Counted from the stretch's first letter, positions 47,896 through 56,816 are shown. The stretch: 64,000 bases of DNA from an uncultured Saprospiraceae bacterium (GCA_937928045.1 CALFWO010000010.1:93925-157924), one strand, 5' to 3'. A program made the numbers and translations. The notes: a model not told the origin generated them from the letters alone.

Positions 47896-48240
47896 CTACT
47901 TTTGAAGCAGGACTTGACTTGCCGCTTTCACATTTGGACAAAGCGGAAAAATATGTGTCAATCTTGTCATGTCTAGTAATTTTAAGACTTGAGAAGACGG
48001 ATTGGCTATTGCCATTGCTCCACCGCGCTTTTTGCTTCGACTCATCAACCCTAGTAAAAGATTGATGCCGATACTACTCATGTATTCTAAATCGCTGAGA
48101 TCAACGACCCATTTCTTTTTACCTGCCTCAAGTTTTGACTGAACTTCTTCGAATATTTCACTAATAGTCTCTTCAGTGAAAAGCTGATTAATGGAGATAA
48201 TTTGCACATTATCTAGAGAGGAAAGATGAAATGCTGACAT
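47896..48240 (-). CDS. STAS domain protein (anti-anti-sigma factor-like)
   Basis: A 114-residue SpoIIAA-like STAS fold: VQIISINQLFTEETISEIFEEV at the start, WVVDLSDLEYMSSIGINLLLGLMSRSK near residue 53 with the serine-containing turn that is phosphorylated in SpoIIAA, and GGAMAIANPSSQVLKLLDMTRL near the end. It would take part in partner switching to control a sigma factor or another output. No anti-sigma kinase or sigma gene is nearby. It lies between fur and purA on the same strand, with 130 bases to purA and 90 to fur, so it may be transcribed separately. Confidence 0.88.
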   Translation of the reverse strand: MSAFHLSSLDNVQIISINQLFTEETISEIFEEVQSKLEAGKKKWVVDLSDLEYMSSIGINLLLGLMSRSKKRGGAMAIANPSSQVLKLLDMTRLTHIFPLCPNVKAASQVLLQK

Positions 48241-48330
48241 GGGTTCTATATTATATTAGAAATAGTGCAATAACTGGGCCAATCCATTATTATTTTTTCT
48301 AATGCATATAAATAAAGAATAATAAGCTAT

Positions 48331-48810
48331 TTAGGAGACCTTGGATTGTGTTTTCTCACAGGCTCCTTGGCACTGGCCATAGAGATTTAGAGAATGATGA
48401 GTGACATTGAATTTCAACAGTTCTCCCATCATATTTTTGATGTTTTGAATCCTAGGATCACAAAATTCCAGAACTTTACCACAGTCAACACAAATCAAAT
48501 GATCATGCTGTTTGAAACCATAGGACTTTTCGTACTGTGCAAGATTTTTACCAAACTGATGTTTTTTGACTAAATCGCAGTTCACCAGCAATTCCAAAGT
48601 ATTGTAAACAGTGGCTCGACTGACACGGTAATTCTGATTTTTCATGTGGATATACAAAGCTTCCGCATCAAAATGATCATCCCTTCGATAGATTTCCTCC
48701 AAAATGGCAAATCGTTCAGGAGTCTTCCTAAGATTGTTTTGCTCTAGGTGGGTTGAGAATATGTTTAATACTTCTCGAATTATTTTTTCCTCGTGAGATT
48801 GCGTTGACAT
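48331..48810 (-). CDS. fur: Fur family transcriptional regulator
   Basis: Metal-responsive repressor of the Fur superfamily, 159 residues from MSTQSHEEKIIREVL. The winged-helix part includes NNLRKTPERFAILEEIYRRDDHFDAEALY and SRATVYNTLELLVNCDLV. Metal-site residues are FKQHDHLICVDCGKVLEFC (H-D-H and the CxxC structural zinc site) and the second CQGAC pair near the end. Whether it senses Fe, Zn or peroxide (PerR) cannot be decided. The frame opens at a TTG at 48831, but that TTG belongs to a promoter-like TATCTTTG; ATG codons at 48822 and 48810 are the candidates. Confidence 0.92.
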   Translation of the reverse strand: MSTQSHEEKIIREVLNIFSTHLEQNNLRKTPERFAILEEIYRRDDHFDAEALYIHMKNQNYRVSRATVYNTLELLVNCDLVKKHQFGKNLAQYEKSYGFKQHDHLICVDCGKVLEFCDPRIQNIKNMMGELLKFNVTHHSLNLYGQCQGACEKTQSKVS

Positions 48811-48828
48811 AGTAGTTGTCATTTGATT

Positions 48829-48836
48829 CAAAGATA
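48829..48836 (-). promoter_or_regulatory. Promoter -7 element of fur
   Basis: The minus strand reads TATCTTTG, a full match to TAnnTTTG, in the 30-base rel-fur gap. It would let fur be transcribed independently of rel. A TTTC lies near the expected -33 position, not a TTTG. Confidence 0.45.
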
Positions 48837-48861
48837 GGCTAAATGTTTATCTTGAAATGTT

Positions 48862-51084
48862 CTAAGCCTCTTGCCTAGTAACAGAGGATATCCCCTCAAG
48901 GTTCTTTAAGGCTCTAATTACAATGTTCAATTGGTCTTTGTTGGCAATTAATAGACTTATTTTTCCTTCAAAATAACCTTGATCTCCGTCTATATAAAAG
49001 GAGCGAATATTTAATCCAAGATTGGTAATATTCGAGGTCAATTGTTCAATGACACCTGGACCTGAATCTACACCAGCGATTAATAAATCAGCAACAAACG
49101 AATCATTAGCATTTGAAATCCATTCAGCTTTCATGACTCGGTAGCCATATTTAGCCATAAGATTAGTAGCATTCGGGCAATTGGTTCGATGAACTTTTAA
49201 CCCTGAAGTCGCACTCAAGTAAGCAAATACCGAATCACCTTGCAAAGGATTACAACATGTTGCCAATTGATATTCGTATTCATCTGTTGAACCATCAATC
49301 ATTAATTGAGTTTTGCGCTTGTTTTTTCGAGGTCTTTTCTTAAGCGCTAATTCCTCAGTTTTTTCTTCAATTAGTTCTTCTTCAACTGGTTTTAGTATTA
49401 GTTTACCCGCTTCTATATTAAAATTCTCCTTGATTTCAGACAGTTGAAAGTTATTATGCGCAATGTCATAATACAATTCCCCTCTGTTGGGATACTTGAA
49501 AAATTTAACCAAAGCTTCTACACTTTCTTCAAAATCAACCTTTAAATTCTTCAACTTTCGCTGTAGAGATTCTAAACCTAATTCTCCTTGTTTTCTACGC
49601 TCCTCCTTCATTGCAGATCTTATCTTCGATCGTGCTTTTCCGGTTACCACCATTTTTAACCATCCCTCAGAAGGACGTTGAGATTTATTGGTAACTACAG
49701 TTACCTGATCACCCGAATTTAACTTGTATCCCATGGGAACAAGTTTGTTGTTTACTTTGATTGAAGTACAGTGATATCCAACATCTGAGTGAATGTCAAA
49801 AGCAAAATCTAGAGCAGTTGCTCCTTTAGGTAAAATCCGCATATCTCCATTTGGAGTATATACGTATACTTCTTCATTGAATAGGTTCGTTTTGAAATCA
49901 TTCAAGAATTCCACCGCATCCGTTCCTGAACTATCTAGGATTTCTCGAACGCTATCGAGCCATTTATCATAAACATCGTGTTGCTCTTTTACACCCTTAT
50001 ATTTCCAGTGGGCTGCAAATCCTCTTTCGGCAATGTCATCCATTCGCTCTGATCGAATTTGTACTTCAACATACCTTCCTTTTGGACCAACAACTGTTGT
50101 ATGCAAAGATTCATAACCATTGGATTTCGGAGTCGTTACCCAATCTTTTAGTCGCTCAGGAATAGGAGTATGTACATCTGTTACGATAGAGTATACTTGC
50201 CAGCAAAGCTGCTTTTCTTTTTTTAGTGGAGCATCAATTATAATACGGATTGCAAATAAGTCGTAAATCTCCTCGAATGGTACTTTCTTTGTTTTTATTT
50301 TGTTCCAAATAGAGTAGATGGACTTCGGACGTCCAGTAATTCGATAAGGGTGATTGATTTCTTCTAAAGCTTTTTTCAACGGTTTTATAAATGCTTTCAC
50401 ATAATTCGATCGTTGAGCTTCGGATTCCTTGAGTTTGACTGTCAATTCATCATATGTTTCAACCTCTTTGACCTTCATAATCAAATCCTGAAATTCAGTT
50501 TTTATCTGATATAGTCCCAAACGATGAGCTAGAGGAGCATAGATATAATCTGTTTCAGCAGCAATTTTCAATTGTTTGTGTCTGGGCATTGAACCCAGGG
50601 TACGCATGTTGTGTAACCGATCGGCCATTTTTATCAAAACAACCCTTACGTCATCTAACAATGAACGAATTACCTTTTTAAAATTCTCGGCTTGAGGACT
50701 TTCTACATTATACAATCCATCAAGCTTGGTCAAGCCATCCACAATTAATGTTATTCTTGGACCAAACTGTTCTCGAATTTCTTCAATTGTTACGGGAGTA
50801 TCTTCAACGACATCATGAAGTATTGCAGATACAATTGCTGTAGGACCTAAGCCGATTTCAACTGCACAAATTCTTGCAACCTCAATTGGATGAAGAACAT
50901 ATGGCTCCCCAGACTTCCGTCGTTGCTCAGAATGGGCATCCACAGCAAGTAAGTAGGCGGCTTTTATATTGTCTTGATCGCTTTGCTCCATGGATGAAGC
51001 CTTGATTGACCTACGTAGTTCTCGGTAGGCCAATTGGATCATACGTTTGTCCTCTTCTTCTTGTATCAATAAATCTTCGCTCAA
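48862..51084 (-). CDS. rel: Bifunctional (p)ppGpp synthetase/hydrolase
   Basis: A 740-residue Rel/SpoT that makes and degrades the stringent-response alarmone. Domains in order: HD hydrolase (about residues 40-200) with LHDVVEDTPVTIEEI and ADRLHNMRTL; synthetase (about 235-360) with RPKSIYSIWNKIKTK; TGS (about 400-465) with VYTPNGDMRILPKGATALDF; then the conserved CCNPLQGDSV region and the C-terminal ACT domain (FVADLLIAGVDSGPGVI). Both catalytic centres look intact. Translation starts at a TTG at 51084, as a stop codon lies upstream with no ATG in between; the internal ATG at 51042 is the alternative. It has its own promoter, divergent from the tRNA-Leu transcript. Confidence 0.96.
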   Translation of the reverse strand: MSEDLLIQEEEDKRMIQLAYRELRRSIKASSMEQSDQDNIKAAYLLAVDAHSEQRRKSGEPYVLHPIEVARICAVEIGLGPTAIVSAILHDVVEDTPVTIEEIREQFGPRITLIVDGLTKLDGLYNVESPQAENFKKVIRSLLDDVRVVLIKMADRLHNMRTLGSMPRHKQLKIAAETDYIYAPLAHRLGLYQIKTEFQDLIMKVKEVETYDELTVKLKESEAQRSNYVKAFIKPLKKALEEINHPYRITGRPKSIYSIWNKIKTKKVPFEEIYDLFAIRIIIDAPLKKEKQLCWQVYSIVTDVHTPIPERLKDWVTTPKSNGYESLHTTVVGPKGRYVEVQIRSERMDDIAERGFAAHWKYKGVKEQHDVYDKWLDSVREILDSSGTDAVEFLNDFKTNLFNEEVYVYTPNGDMRILPKGATALDFAFDIHSDVGYHCTSIKVNNKLVPMGYKLNSGDQVTVVTNKSQRPSEGWLKMVVTGKARSKIRSAMKEERRKQGELGLESLQRKLKNLKVDFEESVEALVKFFKYPNRGELYYDIAHNNFQLSEIKENFNIEAGKLILKPVEEELIEEKTEELALKKRPRKNKRKTQLMIDGSTDEYEYQLATCCNPLQGDSVFAYLSATSGLKVHRTNCPNATNLMAKYGYRVMKAEWISNANDSFVADLLIAGVDSGPGVIEQLTSNITNLGLNIRSFYIDGDQGYFEGKISLLIANKDQLNIVIRALKNLEGISSVTRQEA

Positions 51085-51147
51085 GTCCTTGGATTTTATT
51101 GTGATAAAGCTACTATTCTCTTTATTATATCAATAGATTACTCCTTG

Positions 51148-51180
51148 CAAATGTGGGAAAATTCTGTTTTTGCAGGCAAA
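51148..51180 (-). promoter_or_regulatory. Promoter of rel
   Basis: On the minus strand TTTG (51177-51180), 21 bases, then CACATTTG (51148-51155), one mismatch to TAnnTTTG at its first base. The expected transcript starts about 60 bases before the rel TTG start. Confidence 0.55.
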
Positions 51181-51236
51181 ATATCAGTTAAAAGAAAAAT
51201 AATTGAAAATTTCTGACAAAACAAGGGGCAGAAGGT

Positions 51237-51265
51237 TTTGAAAATAAAAAATACCCTTATCTTTG
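51237..51265 (+). promoter_or_regulatory. Promoter of the tRNA-Leu transcript
   Basis: TTTG at 51237-51240, 17 bases, TATCTTTG at 51258-51265, fully matching TAnnTTTG. The predicted start of transcription near 51272 precedes the structured leader and the tRNA. Confidence 0.6.
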
Positions 51266-51270
51266 CGTCG

Positions 51271-51330
51271 CTTTTGGAAGGAGGGTATAATTTCTACCTC
51301 CAAAAGTGAAAGCGGAAAGTAGCTTTCTTT
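51271..51330 (+). other. Structured leader of the tRNA-Leu transcript
   Basis: Two hairpins lie between promoter and tRNA. The first pairs CTTTTGGA and GG (51271-51281, one bulged A) with CCTCCAAAAG (51297-51306); the second pairs GAAAGC (51308-51313) with GCTTTC (51322-51327) and is followed by three T. They may be processed off with the 5' leader by RNase P. The second hairpin resembles a weak terminator. Confidence 0.5.
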
Positions 51331-51338
51331 GATTACAA

Positions 51339-51420
51339 GCGGGTGTGATGAAATTGGTAGACATGCTAGACTTAGGATCTAGTGCTTCACGGCGTGGGGG
51401 TTCGAGTCCCTCCACCCGCA
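51339..51420 (+). tRNA. tRNA-Leu (anticodon UAG)
   Basis: Cloverleaf read by eye: acceptor GCGGGTG (51339-51345) pairs with CACCCGC (51413-51419), discriminator A at 51420, anticodon stem CTAGA/TCTAG with loop CTTAGGA and anticodon TAG at 51373-51375, T-arm GGGGGTTCGAGTCCCTC. The long variable arm is as expected for leucine (82 nt in total). CCA is not encoded and must be added by the CCA-adding enzyme. Confidence 0.95.
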
Positions 51421-51522
51421 CTTATTAAAAAGATGATTGGATGTCCTTACAATATTGATATTCCTTTCAATCGTTTATTATTCTTTTTGTCGACAATGAT
51501 TCTAAAGGAATAACAAGAAATT

Positions 51523-51560
51523 AAGGGCGGTCGACAGATTTGTTGAGCGCCCTTTTCTTT
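51523..51560 (+). terminator. Rho-independent terminator after tRNA-Leu
   Basis: AAGGGCG (51523-51529) pairs with CGCCCTT (51548-51554), followed by a T-rich run. It stops the tRNA transcript before trigger factor. Confidence 0.65.
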
Positions 51561-51595
51561 TGCTGCATACAATACAATCGAAAAGTATAATTCTT

Positions 51596-53026
51596 ATGGC
51601 TAACATAACCCGAGAAGATATTGATGATTTGACTTTGGCTTTGACTGTGTCAATCTCTAAAGATGATTATCAAGCGAAATTTAAAAAGGAGATGGAAAAA
51701 CATCGCCAAAAATCGCATATGAAGGGTTTCCGTAAAGGAAAAACACCCATGGGACTTATTCGCAAAATGTATGGTGGCGCAGTCTTAGCAGATACTGTGA
51801 ATGAAACTTTGCAGCATGAATTGTTTCAGTATTTGTCAGATGAAAAACTAAATTACCTTGGACAACCAATCCCTGCAGATGGAGAAATGCTTTCTGACTT
51901 TGATCCTAACAATTTAGTGGATTACTCTTTAAAGTTTGAGCTTGGTTTGGCTCCTGAATTTACTATCAATGGGATTTCGTCTAAGGACATTTACTCAAGA
52001 AAAATGGTAGACATTCCTTTGGACTCCGTAACTGATGACTTAGATGGTATTAGAAGACGTCTTGGAGAACAGGCGGAAGTCGATGATGTAATTGGAGACA
52101 AAGATTTGGTTAGAATACAGGCAGATGAATTGGAAAATGGAGCTAAAAAAGAAAATGGATGGGCAACTTCTTTCCAAGTTCTTTTTGATACACAGTTAAG
52201 TCCAGTTTTCTCCGATCTAATCAAAGGAAAAAAGAAAGACGACGTTATTGAATTCAAGGTTTCAGAAATAGAAAAGGATAGGGATGAGGCTTATGTAAGA
52301 AAGTATTTTTTGAATGTCGAAGACGCTGATGTAGATACAGTAATTGGAGATGACTTTACTGGAAAAATTGTTGCAGTAAGTCGAATTCAGCCAGCTGAAA
52401 TGAATCAAGAGTTTTTCGATAAGGCATTTGGGGAAGGAAAGGTTTCTGATGAAAATGGGGCTAGAGAGGAAATTAAACGTCAAATAGAAGATTACTACAA
52501 AGGATCTTCTGATCAAATGGTATACAGGGACATCCAAAAAATGATGTTGAATAATACAACAATCGCTTTGCCTGAGGCATTCTTAAAGCGATGGTTAAAG
52601 ATGACAGAGGAGAAAACTGATGAGCAGTTGGCTAGCGATTTTCCAACTTTTGCAAATGGCTTGAAGTGGACACTTATCAGACAAAAGTTGATTGAAGCCC
52701 ATAAACTAGAAGTATCTGAAGAAGAAATCCTAGAGGGATTTAAGACTAGAATTAGATCTTACTTTGGCGGATATGGCGATGAGCTTGTAGTCCTAAATAC
52801 TGCTAATCGTTTACTTCAAGATAAAAAGCAAGTCGATCAGATGTATCAAGAGATGATAACCGAAAAGCTTTTCAAAGCCGTTGCGGAAGAAGTCACCATT
52901 AAAAATGAAAAATTAACAAAAGAGGCTTTTGAAGACCATGTCAAAGCCATTCAAGCAGAAGATAGTGGTAAGGTTTCCGAAAATGACACCGAAGAAGAAG
53001 TAGTAGTAGAGGAAATCGAAGAATAA
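51596..53026 (+). CDS. tig: Trigger factor
   Basis: Ribosome-bound chaperone that receives nascent chains at the exit tunnel. From MANITREDIDDLTL (ATG at 51596) it has 476 residues; the open frame's TTG at 51560 lies in the terminator. The N-terminal ribosome-binding domain contains HMKGFRKGKTPMGLIRKMYG, the counterpart of the GFRxGKxP ribosome-docking loop. The middle PPIase-like region is degenerate, and the long helical C-terminal domain ends in a very acidic tail (EENDTEEEVVVEEIEE-like). It is followed on the same strand by clpP and clpX, the standard arrangement that groups folding and degradation. Confidence 0.94.
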   Translation: MANITREDIDDLTLALTVSISKDDYQAKFKKEMEKHRQKSHMKGFRKGKTPMGLIRKMYGGAVLADTVNETLQHELFQYLSDEKLNYLGQPIPADGEMLSDFDPNNLVDYSLKFELGLAPEFTINGISSKDIYSRKMVDIPLDSVTDDLDGIRRRLGEQAEVDDVIGDKDLVRIQADELENGAKKENGWATSFQVLFDTQLSPVFSDLIKGKKKDDVIEFKVSEIEKDRDEAYVRKYFLNVEDADVDTVIGDDFTGKIVAVSRIQPAEMNQEFFDKAFGEGKVSDENGAREEIKRQIEDYYKGSSDQMVYRDIQKMMLNNTTIALPEAFLKRWLKMTEEKTDEQLASDFPTFANGLKWTLIRQKLIEAHKLEVSEEEILEGFKTRIRSYFGGYGDELVVLNTANRLLQDKKQVDQMYQEMITEKLFKAVAEEVTIKNEKLTKEAFEDHVKAIQAEDSGKVSENDTEEEVVVEEIEE

Positions 53027-53197
53027 AGCCAGTTGATCTAAAAGTCAACAACTATCTTTTATGTTTTTAAACTTTAACGAACATTATTCCTTTATAGGAG
53101 TAAAATAATAGGTAATTCAGTCTTATTCTTTCCGAATTTGGGAACTGTAGGTGCTAATTACCTAGTTTGATCACCTTAAGATAAAAACTGATTTTCT

Positions 53198-53908
53198 ATG
53201 TTTCCAAAAGATGAATTTCGTAAGTACGCTGTCAAGCATTTAGGCTTAGGCGGAATGCACCTAGATAAGTATATGGAGAAAACAGTCGGTGGATACCCAA
53301 ATATCCAAGGCTTTACTCCAGCTGTTATTGAAGAAAGACAAATGAATGTTCAAGCCATCGATGTCTTCTCAAGATTGATGATGGATCGTATTATTTTCAT
53401 GGGAGTTCCTGTAACTGATTACGTTGCCAATGTTATTCAAGCTCAACTCCTTTTCTTAGAAACCACTGATCCAAAGAGGGATGTTCAAATGTTTATCAAC
53501 AGTCCTGGAGGTTCAGTTTTGGCTGGCTTAGGGATATACGATACCATGCAATATGTTTCTCCAGATGTTTCCACAATATGTACTGGTTTGGCGGCATCGA
53601 TGGGAGCAGTGTTACTTGCTGCCGGTAAAGCTGGCAAAAGAACGGCGCTTGCTCACAGTAGAGTAATGATTCATCAGCCATTAGGAGGTATGCAAGGTCA
53701 AGTGACTGACATGGAGATTTCTTATAAGTTGATCAAATCAATGCAAAAAGAACTTTACGATATTCTTGCCCAGCATACTGGCCAAGATTATGATACTATA
53801 TTTAAAGATTGTGAACGTGATAACTGGATGCCTGCTCCGGAAGCAAAAGAGTATGGTCTAGTTGATGAGGTTTTGCTTCGTGCTTCTAAAGATGATAAGA
53901 AGGCGTAA
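53198..53908 (+). CDS. clpP: ATP-dependent Clp protease proteolytic subunit
   Basis: Serine protease that forms the ClpXP tetradecamer. The 236 residues are about 25 longer at the N-terminus than E. coli ClpP; such an extension (DEFRKYAVKHLGLGGMHLDKYM) is usual in this phylum. The catalytic Ser134 is in GLAASMGAVLL, His159 in RVMIHQPLGG, and the Asp is expected in CERDNWMPAPEAKEYG. VQMFINSPGGSV is the oxyanion/handle region. It is followed by a strong terminator and then clpX. Confidence 0.97.
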   Translation: MFPKDEFRKYAVKHLGLGGMHLDKYMEKTVGGYPNIQGFTPAVIEERQMNVQAIDVFSRLMMDRIIFMGVPVTDYVANVIQAQLLFLETTDPKRDVQMFINSPGGSVLAGLGIYDTMQYVSPDVSTICTGLAASMGAVLLAAGKAGKRTALAHSRVMIHQPLGGMQGQVTDMEISYKLIKSMQKELYDILAQHTGQDYDTIFKDCERDNWMPAPEAKEYGLVDEVLLRASKDDKKA

Positions 53909-53953
53909 AATAGACGACTAACGTTAATCTATAGATTTTTTATCTTTGAAAAG

Positions 53954-53983
53954 AAAAGGGAGGTATCAATACCTCCCTTTTTT
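53954..53983 (+). terminator. Bidirectional-looking terminator between clpP and clpX
   Basis: AAAAGGGAGGTAT (53954-53966) pairs perfectly with ATACCTCCCTTTT (53969-53981), with two bases of nominal loop, ending in a T run. A TATCTTTG promoter-like element lies just before it at 53941-53948. Confidence 0.9.
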
Positions 53984-54001
53984 ACCATACCAGAAAAATC
54001 C

Positions 54002-55243
54002 ATGAGAAAAGAAAAGAATAATACCAGATGTTCATTTTGTGGTCGAGATAAGTCTGAAGCCCTGATACTTATTCAAGGCATCGACGGACATATATGCGAG
54101 GTTTGTGTAGAACAGGCAGAAGAACTAATTCAGGAAGAACTATATACCGAAGGCCCTGATGTTAGACGTGATGAATTTTCGTTAAAAGAAAATGTAAGAC
54201 CAAAAGACATTAAGACCCACTTAGATGAATACGTCATCGGTCAAGATGATGCCAAGAAGTTTTTATCTGTAGCGGTTTACAACCACTACAAAAGACTTAA
54301 GCAGAATAAAAACGATGATGTAGAAATCGAAAAGTCGAATGTCCTATTTGTTGGACGCACTGGTACTGGAAAAACACTTTTAGCAAGGACGATAGCAAGA
54401 TTTTTAAATGTTCCTTTCGCAATTGTAGATGCAACCGTTTTTACAGAAGCTGGATATGTAGGAGAAGATGTTGAAAGTATTTTGTCTAGATTATTGCAAG
54501 TTTGTGATTACAATATTCCAGCCGCCGAAAAGGGAATCGTATATATAGACGAAGTAGATAAGATTGCTAGAAAAGGGGATAATCCGTCGATTACCAGAGA
54601 TGTCTCTGGTGAAGGAGTTCAGCAAGCAATGCTTAAAATGTTAGAGGGAACAGAGGTGAATGTACCTCCTCAAGGAGGACGAAAGCATCCCGAACAAAAA
54701 ATGGTCAAAATTGATACAAGAAACATCCTGTTCATTTGCGGTGGTGCTTTTGACGGAATAGAAAAGGTTATTGCAAGAAGAGTCAATACTCAAGTAATTG
54801 GATTTTCTAATGATGGAAATGAAAGCTACGACAGAGACAATTTGCTTCAATATATCAATCATATGGATTTAAAGTCTTTTGGATTGATACCTGAATTGGT
54901 TGGTAGGCTTCCAGTTTTAACCTACTTGGAACCGCTGACAAAAGAAACCTTAATGGCGATTCTTACAAAGCCGAAAAATGCATTGTTGAAGCAGTATCAG
55001 AGATTATTTGAATTGGAAGGCATAAAATTGTCGTTCAGTAGTGATGCGATAGATTTTGTTGCTGAAAAAGCGATTGAATTCAATCTAGGAGCAAGGGGTC
55101 TGAGATCAATTTGTGAAGCCATAATGACTGATGCGATGTTCAATTTGCCTTCTGAAGAAGGAGTTGATTCTTTTGAGGTCACCAAAACATACGCTAAACA
55201 GCAGATTGAAAGGTCAAAATTATCAAAGCTTAAAGCTGCTTAA
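54002..55243 (+). CDS. clpX: ATP-dependent Clp protease ATP-binding subunit ClpX
   Basis: AAA+ unfoldase of the ClpXP protease, 413 residues. The N-terminal zinc-binding domain has [14 protein letters not shown] and CEVCVE (C4 zinc). Walker A is [12 protein letters not shown] near residue 117, the pore-1 loop is AGYVGEDVE, Walker B is [12 protein letters not shown], and [10 protein letters not shown] is the pore-2/RKH region. The IGF-type loop that docks ClpP is represented by VIGFSND near residue 263. It sits 93 bases after clpP with a terminator in between. Confidence 0.98.
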   Translation: MRKEKNNTRCSFCGRDKSEALILIQGIDGHICEVCVEQAEELIQEELYTEGPDVRRDEFSLKENVRPKDIKTHLDEYVIGQDDAKKFLSVAVYNHYKRLKQNKNDDVEIEKSNVLFVGRTGTGKTLLARTIARFLNVPFAIVDATVFTEAGYVGEDVESILSRLLQVCDYNIPAAEKGIVYIDEVDKIARKGDNPSITRDVSGEGVQQAMLKMLEGTEVNVPPQGGRKHPEQKMVKIDTRNILFICGGAFDGIEKVIARRVNTQVIGFSNDGNESYDRDNLLQYINHMDLKSFGLIPELVGRLPVLTYLEPLTKETLMAILTKPKNALLKQYQRLFELEGIKLSFSSDAIDFVAEKAIEFNLGARGLRSICEAIMTDAMFNLPSEEGVDSFEVTKTYAKQQIERSKLSKLKAA

Positions 55244-55276
55244 GTTAAATACAAGTGTTTTACATACTTTATTTAG

Positions 55277-55312
55277 AAAAATATCGGGCCATAACGGTTC
55301 GATATTTTTTTT
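55277..55312 (+). terminator. Rho-independent terminator of clpX
   Basis: AAAAATATCG (55277-55286) pairs with CGATATTTTT (55300-55309), with GGCC/GGTT extending the stem by G-T and C-G pairs, and T residues follow. Confidence 0.85.
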
Positions 55313-55725
55313 GTGGCATATATATTGCCGTCTCCTAATAGAATTAGCTCTAATTCCTTTCCCCTTTTGGAATTTTCAGAGATTTTAAAAATTACCCATC
55401 AGTTGGAATTCCCCACATTCCTAGAGTAAATGCTTTAGCAATGAAATTATATAGTAATTCAAACTTTTTTCCCAAAGTTGAATCATTTTCTTTATCACGA
55501 TTTTCAAGGCTGTATTGTTAAATTATTCTGGGATACAGAATGATTGACAACTATGAAACTTTTGAATATTCAGAAGTTTTCAGCTTCAATGTGAATTGTA
55601 AAAATGTAATTCGTGAATTAGAAACAAATACAAATTTTGCCTTTAGTGATCAACGAAAATTAAGACACAGCATTATAACCATGAAAGAAGAGCAAGGAGT
55701 AAATGATCCTTGTTCAAAAAACAAG
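55313..55725. other. Intergenic region with no convincing gene
   Basis: About 410 bases between the clpX and truA terminators. A weak open frame from 55540 runs into a terminator and truA, and a 26-codon ORF occurs at 55441-55521; neither has recognisable features. It is AT-rich without clear repeats, and a small RNA or peptide cannot be ruled out because a separate terminator follows at 55726. Confidence 0.4.
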
Positions 55726-55754
55726 AAAAGGCCGCCGAAAGGTGGCCTTTTTTT
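55726..55754 (+). terminator. Terminator immediately upstream of truA
   Basis: AAAAGGCCGCC (55726-55736) pairs with GGTGGCCTTTT (55741-55751), one G-T pair, around a GAAA tetraloop, followed by T. It ends 15 bases before the truA start codon. Confidence 0.85.
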
Positions 55755-55768
55755 ATTTTTGCCAACAG

Positions 55769-56524
55769 ATGAATTTAAAGCAACGATACTTTCTGGAATT
55801 GGCCTACTTCGGCAAACCTTATGTAGGCTGGCAATCACAACCAAATGGTTTAAGTGTTCAAGCTACAATAGAAAATACATTGAGCACTATTCTTCAAGAA
55901 GACATCAAAGTAATGGGATGTGGAAGAACAGATGCGGGGGTCCATGCCAGCCAATTTTATTTGCATTTTGATGGCTCTACTTCGCTTCCAGAGCATTTCT
56001 TAGATCGGATTAACAAAATGATTGGACTTTCAATTGCTTTTCGAAAGATTCATCCAGTTGCATCAGATGCACATGTAAGATTTGATGCCACTTCAAGGTC
56101 ATATACCTATTATATTAACGGAAAGAAAAATCCTTTTGCCAACGAGGTTTCAACTTTCTTCTCACAAATGAATCAACTTGATTTTGACCGGATGCAGAAG
56201 GCTGTCCAAATACTTTTAAATTATGATGAATTCCTGCCTTTTTGTAAAACCAATTCTGATGCACAAACTATGCGTTGTAATTTAACAGAATCCAAATGGA
56301 TCAAACAATCTGATTGCGATTGGGAATTTCACATCACCAGCAATAGGTTTTTAAGGGGAATGGTCCGTTTAATCGTAGGAATGTCACTTAGAGTGGGGCA
56401 GGGAAAAATGTCACTGGATGAGGTGAAATATGCTATGGATAAACAGAAAATGATTGAAAAAAGCTTTAGTGCTCCAGCTGAAGGACTATTCCTTTCTGCC
56501 GTTAAATATCCCTATATCTCCTAA
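55769..56524 (+). CDS. truA: tRNA pseudouridine synthase A
   Basis: Converts uridines 38-40 of the anticodon stem-loop to pseudouridine. From MNLKQRYFLELAYFGKPYVGW (ATG at 55769) it has 251 residues. The catalytic Asp is in the GCGRTDAGVHASQFYLHF block near residue 49; FDATSRSYTYYI and SNRFLRGMVRLIVGMSLRVG are further family segments. The open frame extends upstream to 55703, but those codons lie in a terminator. A TATTTTTG element at 55754-55761 would give an almost leaderless message. Confidence 0.94.
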   Translation: MNLKQRYFLELAYFGKPYVGWQSQPNGLSVQATIENTLSTILQEDIKVMGCGRTDAGVHASQFYLHFDGSTSLPEHFLDRINKMIGLSIAFRKIHPVASDAHVRFDATSRSYTYYINGKKNPFANEVSTFFSQMNQLDFDRMQKAVQILLNYDEFLPFCKTNSDAQTMRCNLTESKWIKQSDCDWEFHITSNRFLRGMVRLIVGMSLRVGQGKMSLDEVKYAMDKQKMIEKSFSAPAEGLFLSAVKYPYIS

Positions 56525-56816
56525 ATTATACTTAAAGTTATAATTTTTTGAAACATTTTGATCATAAACGTTCGTTTTATGGTAGATAGGATTGTGCAGA
56601 AACCAAAATCTTTGCAATTCGAATCTATATAATGTATTAAATATTATCCTGTCACAAAATTAAACATTATGAACTTTTGTAATGTGAAGGGATAGATACT
56701 TTCACATTGATCGTTCATCGGTGGATTTAGTAGCATTTTCCGAAACCGTGAAAAGAACTAAACTGGGGTTGTTCATTGCCCCTCATGAGATTGAAACTGA
56801 TGTACAATACGATTGG
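56525..56816. other. Intergenic region with hairpin; candidate small RNA
   Basis: No gene is supported. AATGTGAA (56681-56688) pairs with TTCACATT (56701-56708), and the span ends in two tandem terminator-like hairpins at 56817-56889. This layout fits a small RNA or a long 3' UTR of truA; no known RNA family was recognised. The short open frame at 56776-57030 runs through the terminators and is not credible. Confidence 0.4.

Noticed and set aside
55540..55971. Open frame of 143 residues upstream of and overlapping truA
   Set aside because: It reads straight through the terminator hairpin at 55726 and continues in a different frame over truA; the PPKGG stretch is the hairpin translated. No coding features.
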